From: Curtobacterium sp. GC_Cur_3
GTDB lineage: Bacteria; Actinomycetota; Actinomycetes; Actinomycetales; Microbacteriaceae
DNA: 64,000 bases
Direction of reading: 5' to 3'
Assembly (NCBI RefSeq): GCF_026544205.1
Contig: NZ_JALNUI010000013.1
Coordinates: forward strand, 1-64,000
Made by a program: the position numbers and the translations under genes
Shown: positions 42,316-49,965 of the stretch, one piece after another
Numbering within the stretch: the first letter of the stretch is position 1
Layout: each line of letters opens with the position of its first letter
Notes under the pieces: model-generated
The model's database searches: none
What the model saw: only the letters and a program-made list of their open reading frames with translations
Told to the model about the DNA's origin: nothing

Positions 42316-43032
42316 GTGACGAACGACAGGCCACGGCCTGGGTCCCAGGCATGGCTCATCCGGCACCCGTGGGCGGTCTCCCTTGGCAGCGCGGGCTTCG
42401 TGCTCGCGATGCTCTGGATCGCCGCGTCGGTCGACTGGGACCTCGGCGCGACCATCGGCGGCGGTTCTCGCCACGCCCCGCTCTGGCTGCTGCTCCTGCT
42501 CGGCGGACCGCTGTTCGGGGCCGGCGTGGTGGTGGGGATCGTCCGGCAGGTCCGGGTGCTGACCGGTCACACGCCGGGGGCACAGATCGACCTGCCGCGG
42601 GACGGCTTCCACCGGCTCGTCGTCGTGAGCCCGCACGGTGCCGGTCGCGCTCCGATCGCGGCGGCGTACCTCCGCCGGCTCCTGCCCGCGGACGTCGAGG
42701 TCACCGCGCGGGCGCTCGACCCCGCGTCTCGGATCGACCCCGAGGTCGTGGCCGCCATGCACCTCGACCACGTCGACCTCGACCCCGACGCTGCGCCGGT
42801 CCGCCTCCACCCGCAGGACCTCGCGGACGCCGACCTCGTCGTCCGCATCGGCTGCCGCGACACCTGCCCCGTGCCCCGCGGGACCCAGGTGCAGGACTGG
42901 TTCGTCGGAGCGGCCGACGGCGGCGTCGTCGCGTGGTCAGCGGCCCGCGACGCGATCCACGGCCGCGTCGATCGGCTCGCCCAACAGCTCGGCGTCGTCA
43001 TCGCCGCGAGCCGCCCCCGCGACGCCCCCTGA
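42316..43032 (+). CDS. Membrane-anchored pseudo-phosphatase, ArsC/LMW-PTP-like
   Basis: A 238-residue protein: two membrane helices (about 20-80), then a domain with the low-molecular-weight phosphatase/arsenate-reductase layout. The P-loop reads VVVSPHGAGRAPIAAAYL: the CX5R cysteine is Ser (S-x5-R). Later VVRIGCRDTCPVPRGTQVQD aligns with the second conserved block of actinobacterial ArsC, then a DWFVGA loop. Without the nucleophile it should lack classical activity and may bind a phospho-ligand instead. GTG start 6 nt after TACGAT (42304-42309). Confidence 0.65.
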   Translation: MTNDRPRPGSQAWLIRHPWAVSLGSAGFVLAMLWIAASVDWDLGATIGGGSRHAPLWLLLLLGGPLFGAGVVVGIVRQVRVLTGHTPGAQIDLPRDGFHRLVVVSPHGAGRAPIAAAYLRRLLPADVEVTARALDPASRIDPEVVAAMHLDHVDLDPDAAPVRLHPQDLADADLVVRIGCRDTCPVPRGTQVQDWFVGAADGGVVAWSAARDAIHGRVDRLAQQLGVVIAASRPRDAP

Positions 43033-43137
43033 CCGGTCGCAACACCCCGCTCACGTCTGACGAGCGGTCACCACCGGTCGCACGGGTCGGCGCGCAGCGA
43101 CGATCCATGGCCGCTCGGCGACTGACGCACCCCGGAC

Positions 43138-43179
43138 GGACTGGAGGCTCGGTGCGGGCCGGCACCGAGCCTCCAGTCC
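43138..43179. terminator. Palindromic hairpin, repeat family A copy 4
   Basis: Perfect 18-bp arms (GGACTGGAGGCTCGGTGC and its complement) with a 6-nt loop, between convergent pseudo-phosphatase and alpha-galactosidase genes. Confidence 0.75.
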
Positions 43180-43192
43180 GCAGCTGGTCACC

Positions 43193-44740
43193 TCAGACGG
43201 AGCGGGACCCTGACTCGGTCAGCCGCTCGCGACCGGCGCGCGCTTCGCGCACCGCCGGACCGAAGTCCACCGTCCGGCCGTCCACCAGGAACCGGTCGTC
43301 ACCGAGGCGTTCGACGACGGGGGACTGCCGGAGGAAGCGCTCCATCGCCTCCCGCTCGGGGGCCTCGAGCCACGCGACGGGGTCGGAGGTCGACCGGAAG
43401 CCGGACACGACGGCGAGGTCCGCGATCGTCTGTCGCTGCTCCGGCGTCAGCGTGGTCTCGCGGGAGCGGAAGTACGCGACGTCGGGGTCGACCTGGTACA
43501 GGTCGCCCATCCAGAGTCGCGGAACCGATGCGGCGACACCGTTGAGCCCGCCCTCGTGGCTCGGGTCGGCGACGCAGGCCGGGTACGTCCAGTCCGACGC
43601 CGTGTCGGGCCCGACGCGGACCCCGTCGAAGACCCCGATTGACGGCAGCATCGGCACGCCGCAGCCGAGCAGGTACACGTCGGGCCCGGCCGCCGCTCGG
43701 ATGAGCTCGACGGCGTCCCGCCAGACGCGCTCGCGCGGCAGGTCCTGGTGCCGGACACCACGCAGGGCCCCGGCGTACATGAAGTCGAGCTTGAGGTAGC
43801 GGAAGCCCCAGCCGACCACCCGGCGGATCACCGTGTCGAGGTGCTCCTGCACGTCGGGGCGGGTGGTGTCGAGGGCGAAGTAGTGCGAGTCCCAGTTGTG
43901 CCCGGCGACGAGCGGCCCGCCGGACGGGTCCTGCACCAGCCACTCGGGGTGCTCGGTGGCCGTCCGTGAACCGGGCAGGCAGATGAGCGGGGCGAGCCAG
44001 AGCCCTGGGCGCGAACCCCGGGCGGCCAGTCGCTCGGCGAGGGCGTCCATGCCGGACGGGAACTTCTCGTTCGGCAGCCAGTCGCCGACGATCGTCTCCC
44101 AGCCGTCGTCGACCTGCACGACGTCGATCGGCAGCGTGCCGAGGTCGTCGACGGCCGTCGTGATCAGCTGTTCGTCGATGTCCTCGAAGTACGAGTACCA
44201 GCTGCACCAGAGCGTCGAGACCGGGGGAGCGCTCGGGGTGCCGAGGCGTTCTCGGAGCAGCTCCGCGTACCGGGCGAAGACCGTGTCCTCGGGCCCCAGG
44301 CCGAGGAACCACCCGGAGCCGTCGTCGTGCTCGACGGTGCCGCTGAGTTCGGCGTGCGATGCCCCTCCGTGCGACGCTCCGACGCGCGATGCCCCGACGC
44401 GCGGGGTCCCGAGGCCGAGGGCGCCGAGCAGCAGGACGCGGCCGTCGGCCAGTCGGACGGCGCCGACGCCGTTGCCCTCGTGGCGGTCCGGCGTGTCGTT
44501 GGCGGCGTCGTCGGCGGTCTGCCGGCGCTCGTCGTCACCCCAGATCCGCAGGGGGCTCTCGTCGAGCGGCGCCCAGCCCGAGGGCGACCACGAGGTCCAG
44601 CCCTGCCGGTGGAAGTCCGTGACGTCCGAGTCGAGCGTGACGGTGACCGGGCCGGAGCCGACGAGCCACCCGTGCTCGGTGGCGTCGAGTCCCGCCGCGT
44701 CGGCGATGGTCGTCCCGTCGAAGCGGAGTGGTCGGGTCAT
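43193..44740 (-). CDS. Alpha-galactosidase-like glycoside hydrolase, family GH36
   Basis: A 515-residue enzyme with GH36/melibiase motifs: WCSWYSYFEDID, IDVVQVDDGWE, the nucleophile region YLKLDFMYAGAL and the acid/base region GVRVGPDTASDW. Members hydrolyse alpha-galactosides such as raffinose or melibiose. Residues about 110-130 form a Gly/Ala/Ser/His repeat (VGASRVGASHGGASHAE), probably a loop expansion. No sugar transporter adjoins; no signal peptide, so it is cytoplasmic. Confidence 0.88.
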   Translation of the reverse strand: MTRPLRFDGTTIADAAGLDATEHGWLVGSGPVTVTLDSDVTDFHRQGWTSWSPSGWAPLDESPLRIWGDDERRQTADDAANDTPDRHEGNGVGAVRLADGRVLLLGALGLGTPRVGASRVGASHGGASHAELSGTVEHDDGSGWFLGLGPEDTVFARYAELLRERLGTPSAPPVSTLWCSWYSYFEDIDEQLITTAVDDLGTLPIDVVQVDDGWETIVGDWLPNEKFPSGMDALAERLAARGSRPGLWLAPLICLPGSRTATEHPEWLVQDPSGGPLVAGHNWDSHYFALDTTRPDVQEHLDTVIRRVVGWGFRYLKLDFMYAGALRGVRHQDLPRERVWRDAVELIRAAAGPDVYLLGCGVPMLPSIGVFDGVRVGPDTASDWTYPACVADPSHEGGLNGVAASVPRLWMGDLYQVDPDVAYFRSRETTLTPEQRQTIADLAVVSGFRSTSDPVAWLEAPEREAMERFLRQSPVVERLGDDRFLVDGRTVDFGPAVREARAGRERLTESGSRSV

Positions 44741-44810
44741 GGCGTACGTCCTCGTCGTCCGTTGCCGCGGTGCACGGCCGTCGTCGAGCGTATGGCCGGG
44801 ACACGACGAC

Positions 44811-44855
44811 GGACAGGAGGCTCCACGCGCGTCCGGCGAGTGGGGCCTCCTGTCC
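44811..44855. terminator. Palindromic hairpin, repeat family A copy 5
   Basis: Arms GGACAGGAGGCTCCAC and GTGGGGCCTCCTGTCC with a GC-rich loop (one mismatch pair near the loop). Lies 14 bp beyond the stop of the minus-strand ABC-2 permease. Confidence 0.7.
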
Positions 44856-44868
44856 TGAGGTGGTTGGG

Positions 44869-45741
44869 TCAGACGTCGCGCGAGCGCGCCACCGCGATGG
44901 CGGCGGCGCCGATGACGACGACCTCACCCGCGAGGACGGCGAAGCCGCCCCAGCCGTTCAGCACCAGACCGGTCTGCGCGCTCGCGCCCCCGTACGAGTA
45001 CGCGTACAGCTCGGCGCCTGCGGCTGACGGCAGCAGGGTCGCGATGTCGGCGACCCACTGGGCCTCGGTCAGCTGCGCGAAGATCGACAGGATCACCGGG
45101 AGCACCAGGAAGATCCCGAGCGTGATGGCGATGCCACCGGCGCTCGATCGGACCAGCAGGCCGATGCCGTAGGCGAAGAGCGCCACCAGCGTGACGTAGA
45201 CGGACGCGCCGAGGATCGGCATCCACACGGCCGGGTCGCCGAACTCCGGATGGATGTCCTTGCTGGCCTGCAGACCGGCTGAGATGGCGACGCCGATGCC
45301 CGTCGAGACGACGCTGACGACGAAGGTCGCGAGCGCGAGGACGAACGCCTTGGCGAGGATGACACCCGTGCGGCCGGGGTCGGCCGTGAACGTGGAGCGG
45401 ACCTGCCCGGTGCCGTACTCGCCCGTGATGATGAGCACGCCGAGCACGCCGACGACCAGTGCCGTCAGCGAGACGCTCACGGTGTTGATGTTGACGAAGC
45501 CGCCGTTGACGGCGTCCTGCGGCATGCGTTCTGCGCCCGCGTCGACGACCGCGCCGAGGAGCACGGCCATCGCGATCGTCAGCAGCACCAGGATGGCGTA
45601 GCACCAGACGGTGGACCGGATGCTGCGGAGCTTGATCCACTCGCTGCGGACCAGGTGCGGGAAGCTCAGGCCGACGCCGTCCGGCACGGAGGCCTCGCGG
45701 TGCCGGTGCTGCTGGGCGGGGGCGGTGTTCGGCGCGCTCAT
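44869..45741 (-). CDS. ABC-2-type transporter permease
   Basis: A 290-residue permease with about six membrane helices and the ABC-2 features LVRSEWIKLRSIRSTVWCYA and GEYGTGQVRSTFTADPGR. Partner of the overlapping ATPase gene (45738-46670): the 4-nt overlap implies coupled translation. Substrate unknown; such pairs often export lipids, antibiotics or peptides. Confidence 0.88.
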   Translation of the reverse strand: MSAPNTAPAQQHRHREASVPDGVGLSFPHLVRSEWIKLRSIRSTVWCYAILVLLTIAMAVLLGAVVDAGAERMPQDAVNGGFVNINTVSVSLTALVVGVLGVLIITGEYGTGQVRSTFTADPGRTGVILAKAFVLALATFVVSVVSTGIGVAISAGLQASKDIHPEFGDPAVWMPILGASVYVTLVALFAYGIGLLVRSSAGGIAITLGIFLVLPVILSIFAQLTEAQWVADIATLLPSAAGAELYAYSYGGASAQTGLVLNGWGGFAVLAGEVVVIGAAAIAVARSRDV

Positions 45742-46670
45742 CGGACGCCCTCCGATCGGTACTCGACGTCGTCGCGGGTGAGGGCCATGTACGCCTCTTC
45801 CAGGCTGGCGCCCATCGGTGTCAGCTCGTGCAGCACGACGCCGGCCCGGGCGGCGATGGTGCCGACCGTGGGGGCGTCCGGACCGACCACGAGGAAGGAG
45901 CCGTCGTCGCGCGGGGTGACCGCGGTGGCCGCCTGGCCGATCGCGGCGAAGAGCTGGTCGGGCGACGGGGTGCGCACGACGACGCGACTGCCACCACCCT
46001 GGCCGTCGGCAAACCCGCCACCGGCGACGAACTCGGCGATGGGGGCGTCCGCCAGGACCTTGCCGCGGCCGAGGACGACCACGCGGTCAGCGGTCTGCGC
46101 CATCTCGCTCATCAGGTGGCTGGAGAGGAAGACCGTGCGGCCGTCCGCGGCCATCCGGCGGGCGAGCTGCCTGACCCACAGCACGCCGTCGGGGTCGAGG
46201 CCGTTCACCGGCTCGTCGAGGATGAGGGTCTTCGGGTCACCGAGCAGCGCCGCGGCGATCCCGAGTCGCTGACCCATGCCGAGCGAGAAGCCGCCGACGC
46301 GCTTGCGGGCGACGGAGTCGAGCCCGGTCATGTCGATGACCTCGTGCACGCGGGACTTCGGGATGCCGTGAGTGGCCGCGAGCGAGAGCAGGTGGTTGTA
46401 GGCACTGCGGCCCGAGTGGACCGCCTTGGCCTCGAGCAGCGCGCCGACCTGCCGGAGCGGGTCGCGGAAGGCCGTGTAGGGCTTCCCGTTCACGGTCGCG
46501 GTGCCGGCGCTCGGCCGGTCCAGTCCCATGATCATGCGCATCGTGGTGGACTTCCCGGCGCCGTTGGGGCCGAGGAAGCCGGTCACGCTGCCCGGCCGCA
46601 CGACGAACGAGACGTCGTCGACGGCGAGCTTGGGACCGTAACGTTTGGTGAGATGGGCGACTTCGATCAC
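45738..46670 (-). CDS. ABC transporter ATPase (drug/ABC-2 type)
   Basis: A 310-residue ABC ATPase: Walker A GPNGAGKST, signature FSLGMGQR (the drug-export type variant), Walker B LILDEPVNGLDP and H-loop FLSSHLMSEM. The C-terminal 80 residues are the regulatory domain of CcmA/DrrA-like ATPases. The GTG at 46670 follows TACCGT (complement 46678-46683) by 7 nt, so the mRNA may be leaderless. A GATCGGCCGATC palindrome (46735-46746) lies in the divergent gap. Confidence 0.9.
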   Translation of the reverse strand: MIEVAHLTKRYGPKLAVDDVSFVVRPGSVTGFLGPNGAGKSTTMRMIMGLDRPSAGTATVNGKPYTAFRDPLRQVGALLEAKAVHSGRSAYNHLLSLAATHGIPKSRVHEVIDMTGLDSVARKRVGGFSLGMGQRLGIAAALLGDPKTLILDEPVNGLDPDGVLWVRQLARRMAADGRTVFLSSHLMSEMAQTADRVVVLGRGKVLADAPIAEFVAGGGFADGQGGGSRVVVRTPSPDQLFAAIGQAATAVTPRDDGSFLVVGPDAPTVGTIAARAGVVLHELTPMGASLEEAYMALTRDDVEYRSEGVR

Positions 46671-46769
46671 GCTCGCCACGGTAGGACAGCCCGGGCGTCG
46701 GGCGCCTCCCCCGGGAGTATGAGATCTGATGTGTGATCGGCCGATCGGCGTGCCCCGTAGTGTCGCCCC

Positions 46770-47933
46770 ATGACCACTGAAGGAACCGCAACGCCGCTGC
46801 TCCGCCTCGGCGTCCTGGCGCACTCCGCCAAGGCCGACGAGTGGCGACTCCCCGTCCACCCGGCGCACATCGCCCGGATCGACCCCGACCTGCGCGCCGC
46901 GATGGTGCTGGAGCGCGGCTACGGGCTGCGGTTCGGCGTGCCGGACGACCAGATCGAACCCCTCGTCGGCGCGATGGCCGACCGCGCCGAGGTGATCGCC
47001 GCCGCCGACGTCGTCCTGCTCCCGAAGCCCCTCGCCGCCGACCTCGAGGACCTGCGCGACGGCCAGGTGCTCTGGGGGTGGCCGCACTGCGTGCAGGACC
47101 GGGCGCTGACCCAGTCCGCCATCGACAAGCGCCTGACGCTCATCGCCTGGGAGTCGATGAACCACTGGCGCGCGGACGGCGGCTTCGGGCTGCACGTCTT
47201 CCACAAGAACAACGAGCTCGCCGGGTACTGCTCGGTCATCCACGCGATGCAACTCTGCGGGTCGACGGGGGACTACGGCCGTCGGCTCTCCGCCGTGGTG
47301 ATCGGCTTCGGGGCCACGGCCCGCGGCGCCGTCACCGCGCTGAACGCCCACGGGGTGCACGACGTGCGCGTCCTGACGAACCGGGACATCGCCGCGGTGG
47401 GGTCGCCGATCCCGTCCGTGGACATGCTGCACTTCGAGCACGACCCGGACGCGCCCTACGCCAGCACGGTCGACACCCCGGACGGGCCCGTCGCACTCGC
47501 GCCGTACCTCGCCGACCACGACATCGTCGTGAACTGCACGCTGCAGGACCCGAACGCGCCCCTGACGTACCTGCGCGAGGTCGACCTCGGGGCCTTCCGT
47601 CCCGGCAGCCTCGTCATCGACGTCTCCATCGACCCGGGAATGGGCTTCGACTGGGCCCGTGCGACGTCCTTCGACGAGCCGCTCGTGACCGTGGGGGAGT
47701 GGACCAACTACTACGCCGTCGACCACAGCCCGTCGCTGCTGTGGAACTCGGCGACGTGGGAGATCAGCGAGGCGCTGTTGCCGTTCCTCCGACCGGTGAT
47801 GGAGGGCCGCTCGGCCTGGCAGGAGTGCGAGCCGGTCCGCCGTGCGGTCGAGATCGAGGACGGGCAGGTCCGCAACGAGGCGATCCTCGCGTTCCAGGGT
47901 CGCGCCGCCGCGTACCCCCACGAGGCGTCGTGA
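46770..47933 (+). CDS. N5-(carboxyethyl)ornithine synthase-like protein (AlaDH/PNT family)
   Basis: A 387-residue protein of the alanine dehydrogenase/transhydrogenase N-domain family, closest in layout to N5-(carboxyethyl)ornithine synthase, which joins pyruvate and ornithine with NADPH. Seen: an N-terminal LGVLAHSAKADEWRLPVHP block, GDYGRRLSAVVIGFGATARG (nucleotide loop) and DIVVNCTLQDPN. Substrate is inferred by family, not by tested residues. TAGTGT (46758-46763) lies 6 nt before the ATG. Overlaps the RibD-like gene (GTGA). Confidence 0.7.
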   Translation: MTTEGTATPLLRLGVLAHSAKADEWRLPVHPAHIARIDPDLRAAMVLERGYGLRFGVPDDQIEPLVGAMADRAEVIAAADVVLLPKPLAADLEDLRDGQVLWGWPHCVQDRALTQSAIDKRLTLIAWESMNHWRADGGFGLHVFHKNNELAGYCSVIHAMQLCGSTGDYGRRLSAVVIGFGATARGAVTALNAHGVHDVRVLTNRDIAAVGSPIPSVDMLHFEHDPDAPYASTVDTPDGPVALAPYLADHDIVVNCTLQDPNAPLTYLREVDLGAFRPGSLVIDVSIDPGMGFDWARATSFDEPLVTVGEWTNYYAVDHSPSLLWNSATWEISEALLPFLRPVMEGRSAWQECEPVRRAVEIEDGQVRNEAILAFQGRAAAYPHEAS

Positions 47934-48589
47934 GCACGTCACGGGTCCGGGTGCACAACTTCGCCGTCTCGCTCGACGGCTTCGGCGCCGGAGCGGACCA
48001 GTCGCTCGACCACCCCTTCGGGCACGCCGACGGGCGGCTCACCGACTGGTTCACCGGCACCTCGACCTTCCGCGCGATGGTGAGCGCCCCCGGCGGCGAC
48101 ACCGGGCTGGACGACGAGTTCGCCAGCGCCTGGGGACCGGGCATCGGCGTCGAGGTCATGGGCCGCAACAAGTTCGGACCCCAGCGCGGGCCGTGGACCG
48201 ACGACGACTGGACGGGCTGGTGGGGCGACGAACCGCCGTTCCACACGCCGGTCATCGTGCTGACCCACCACCCGCGTCCGCCGATCACGATGAGCGGTGG
48301 GACGACGTTCCACTTCGTCGACGCGTCGCCGGCCGAGGCGCTGGCGACGGCCCGAGCAGCGGCCCCCGGGACCGACGTCCGGATCGGGGGCGGCGTGCAG
48401 ACCGTCCGCGAGTTCCTGCAGGCCGACCTGGTCGACCACCTGCACGTGGTGGTCGTGCCGATCGTGCTCGGTCGTGGCGAGCGGCTCTGGGACGGGCTGG
48501 AAGGCATGGAGGAGCGCTTCGAGGTCACCACCACCCCGTCCCCGTCCGGCGTGGTGCACCTGACGTTCGAGCGACGTAGCGACGCCTGA
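47930..48589 (+). CDS. Dihydrofolate reductase/RibD C-terminal-like protein
   Basis: A 219-residue RibD_C/DHFR-like reductase: VHNFAVSLDGFGAG at the start, DVRIGGGVQTVREFLQADLV (NADPH loop) and DHLHVVVVPIVLGRGERLW. These proteins usually reduce pyrimidine-type or unknown substrates with NADPH. GTG start overlaps the previous gene's stop by 4 nt, so it is co-translated with the carboxyethylornithine-synthase-like enzyme. Confidence 0.85.
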   Translation: MSTSRVRVHNFAVSLDGFGAGADQSLDHPFGHADGRLTDWFTGTSTFRAMVSAPGGDTGLDDEFASAWGPGIGVEVMGRNKFGPQRGPWTDDDWTGWWGDEPPFHTPVIVLTHHPRPPITMSGGTTFHFVDASPAEALATARAAAPGTDVRIGGGVQTVREFLQADLVDHLHVVVVPIVLGRGERLWDGLEGMEERFEVTTTPSPSGVVHLTFERRSDA

Positions 48590-48601
48590 GCGGCGCTGTT
48601 C

Positions 48602-48675
48602 CCGTTCTCCGCGATGACGGATCCGGACGTCTCGACCCGAGGTTCCCGACCCGGATTCGTCACCGCCGAGAACGG
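48602..48675. terminator. Long imperfect hairpin
   Basis: Arms 48602-48626 and 48651-48675 are reverse complements at 22 of 25 positions (counted by eye) with a 24-nt spacer. It starts 13 bp after the RibD-like gene, so a terminator is the simplest reading. A relic of a mobile element is a second possibility. Confidence 0.5.
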
Positions 48676-48869
48676 AGTCCTGCTCACCGACGTTTGGTCG
48701 AGCGCACCGACGAGCTGCAGCTCGAACGGGGGTCCGGCCTCCGAGCAACCACGCAGCGACCTCGAAGCGAGCCCTGAGGAACACAGTCCGGAGCAGTCCT
48801 ACGATGACGGCAGATCCGGCCTCCAAGGCCGGACACCACGACACCACGACACCGAAAGGGGACTCTCAC

Positions 48870-49298
48870 ATGACCATGACGTTCGATCCTTTCACCGAAC
48901 TGGACCGTCTCACCGGGGCGCTGCTCGGCGGGCGTCAGAGCCTCAAGCCGATGCCCGTCGACCTGCACCGCGACGGCGACCGGTACGTCCTCAACGCCGA
49001 CCTGCCCGGCATCGACCCCGGTTCGGTCGACGTCAACGTGGACGGCCAGCTCCTCACGATCCGCGCCGAGCGCAGCGCCCCGGAGCGGTCCGGCAACGGC
49101 TGGCTGCTGCAGGAGCGCCCGCACGGCTCGTACCTGCGGCAGTTCAGCCTCGGCGAGGGCGTCGACTCCGATGCGATCTCCGCGCACTACGACAACGGCG
49201 TGCTCTCCCTCGTCATCCCGGTCACGCCGAAGGCCAAGCCCCGGAAGATCGCGATCTCGAGCGGCGCCCCGACCGACCAGCAGGCCCTCGCCGGCTGA
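48870..49298 (+). CDS. Hsp20/alpha-crystallin small heat-shock protein
   Basis: A 142-residue small heat-shock chaperone: MPVDLHRDGDRYVLNADLPG opens the alpha-crystallin domain, followed by IRAERSAPERSG and the NGVLSLVIPV strand near the end. It holds unfolding proteins until ATP-dependent chaperones act. GAAAGGGGA (48853-48861) precedes the ATG. No CIRCE or HAIR-type (CTTGAGT) element was seen upstream; TACGAT at 48798 could be a -10 box. Confidence 0.92.
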   Translation: MTMTFDPFTELDRLTGALLGGRQSLKPMPVDLHRDGDRYVLNADLPGIDPGSVDVNVDGQLLTIRAERSAPERSGNGWLLQERPHGSYLRQFSLGEGVDSDAISAHYDNGVLSLVIPVTPKAKPRKIAISSGAPTDQQALAG

Positions 49299-49318
49299 CC
49301 GACACGGAGGGCACTGCG

Positions 49319-49570
49319 GTGGAACTCGTTGCCTCGGTGGAGACGCCGGACGCAGCGGTCCACGACGCGGAGGCCGTGGTCGTCGAAGCGCTGTTCGCGG
49401 ACGTGGTCCGCGGGCTGGTCCTGACGACGACCACGGTGGTCCTGCCCGGCCGGGGCCGTCCGGCCGACGGCCGACTCCTGTGGCCGGTGCGGCTGGTGCG
49501 CCAGCCGCGGCGGGACGTCCGCTCGTGGGTCGCCCGGTGGGCGAGGTCGCCCCCGGCGCACACTGCCTGA
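49319..49570 (+). CDS. Small hypothetical protein downstream of Hsp20
   Basis: An 83-residue product from a GTG, with GGAGG (49306-49310) eight bases upstream, 20 bp after the Hsp20 stop. Valine/threonine-rich first half (VVVEALFADVVRGLVLTTTT), Arg/Trp-rich end (RRDVRSWVARWARSP). No family recognised. The ribosome site, spacing and following terminator make it a plausible operon gene. Confidence 0.45.
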   Translation: MELVASVETPDAAVHDAEAVVVEALFADVVRGLVLTTTTVVLPGRGRPADGRLLWPVRLVRQPRRDVRSWVARWARSPPAHTA

Positions 49571-49579
49571 CCACGGCCA

Positions 49580-49611
49580 GGAGGCCCGGTGCCAGCTGGC
49601 ACCGGGCCTCC
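49580..49611. terminator. Palindromic hairpin, repeat family A copy 6
   Basis: Perfect GGAGGCCCGGTGCC/GGCACCGGGCCTCC arms around AGCT, the same GGTGCCAGCTGGCACC core as copy 1. Follows the Hsp20 operon and precedes the second palindrome array. Confidence 0.75.
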
Positions 49612-49651
49612 CGTCCGTCTGCTGGCCGCGTCGCGGCGGGTGCAGCGCCGG

Positions 49652-49952
49652 AACGCCGGCGTCTGGACGAGGTCCCGCCGCGAGACACCGGCGTCAACGC
49701 GAGACGCCGTGCGAGGGCCGAGACGCCGCAGTTTTCGGCGGCGTCTCGAGAACCCAGCGGTGTTTCGCCAAGACACCGGTGTCTGGGAGATGTGCCGCGA
49801 GACACCGGCGTCAACGCGAGACGCCGTGCGAGGGCCGAGACGCCGCAGTTTTCGGCGGCGTCTCGAGAACCCGGCGGTGTTTCACCAACACACCGGCGTC
49901 TGCGGGCGACACCGGCGTCTGGGTGAGACACCGGTTTGTGGGGGAGACTCCG
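49652..49952. repeat. Array of GACACCGGTGTC-type palindromes, locus 2
   Basis: The gap before the MFS gene is filled with GACACCGG(C/T)GTC, GAGACGCCG and hairpin motifs. About 105 bp starting at 49678 is repeated at 49795 (offset 117 bp) with four mismatches counted by eye; each copy contains the hairpin GAGACGCCGC-AGTTTTCG-GCGGCGTCTC. Same motif family as 33411-33665. Confidence 0.75.
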
Positions 49953-49965
49953 GCGGCGCGGCGGC

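Noticed and set aside
46735-46746. GATCGGCCGATC palindrome as an operator
   Set aside because: A 12-bp GC palindrome is expected often in such DNA; no regulator gene adjoins, so it was mentioned only in the gene note.
45738-47942. 734-codon minus-strand frame joining an ABC ATPase to upstream sequence
   Set aside because: Sequence upstream of 46670 is the antisense shadow of the carboxyethylornithine-synthase-like gene; the ATPase fold starts at the GTG 46670.
49652-49952. CRISPR array
   Set aside because: Repeats are 10-12 bp palindromes with irregular spacing and no unique constant-length spacers, and no cas gene lies nearby.
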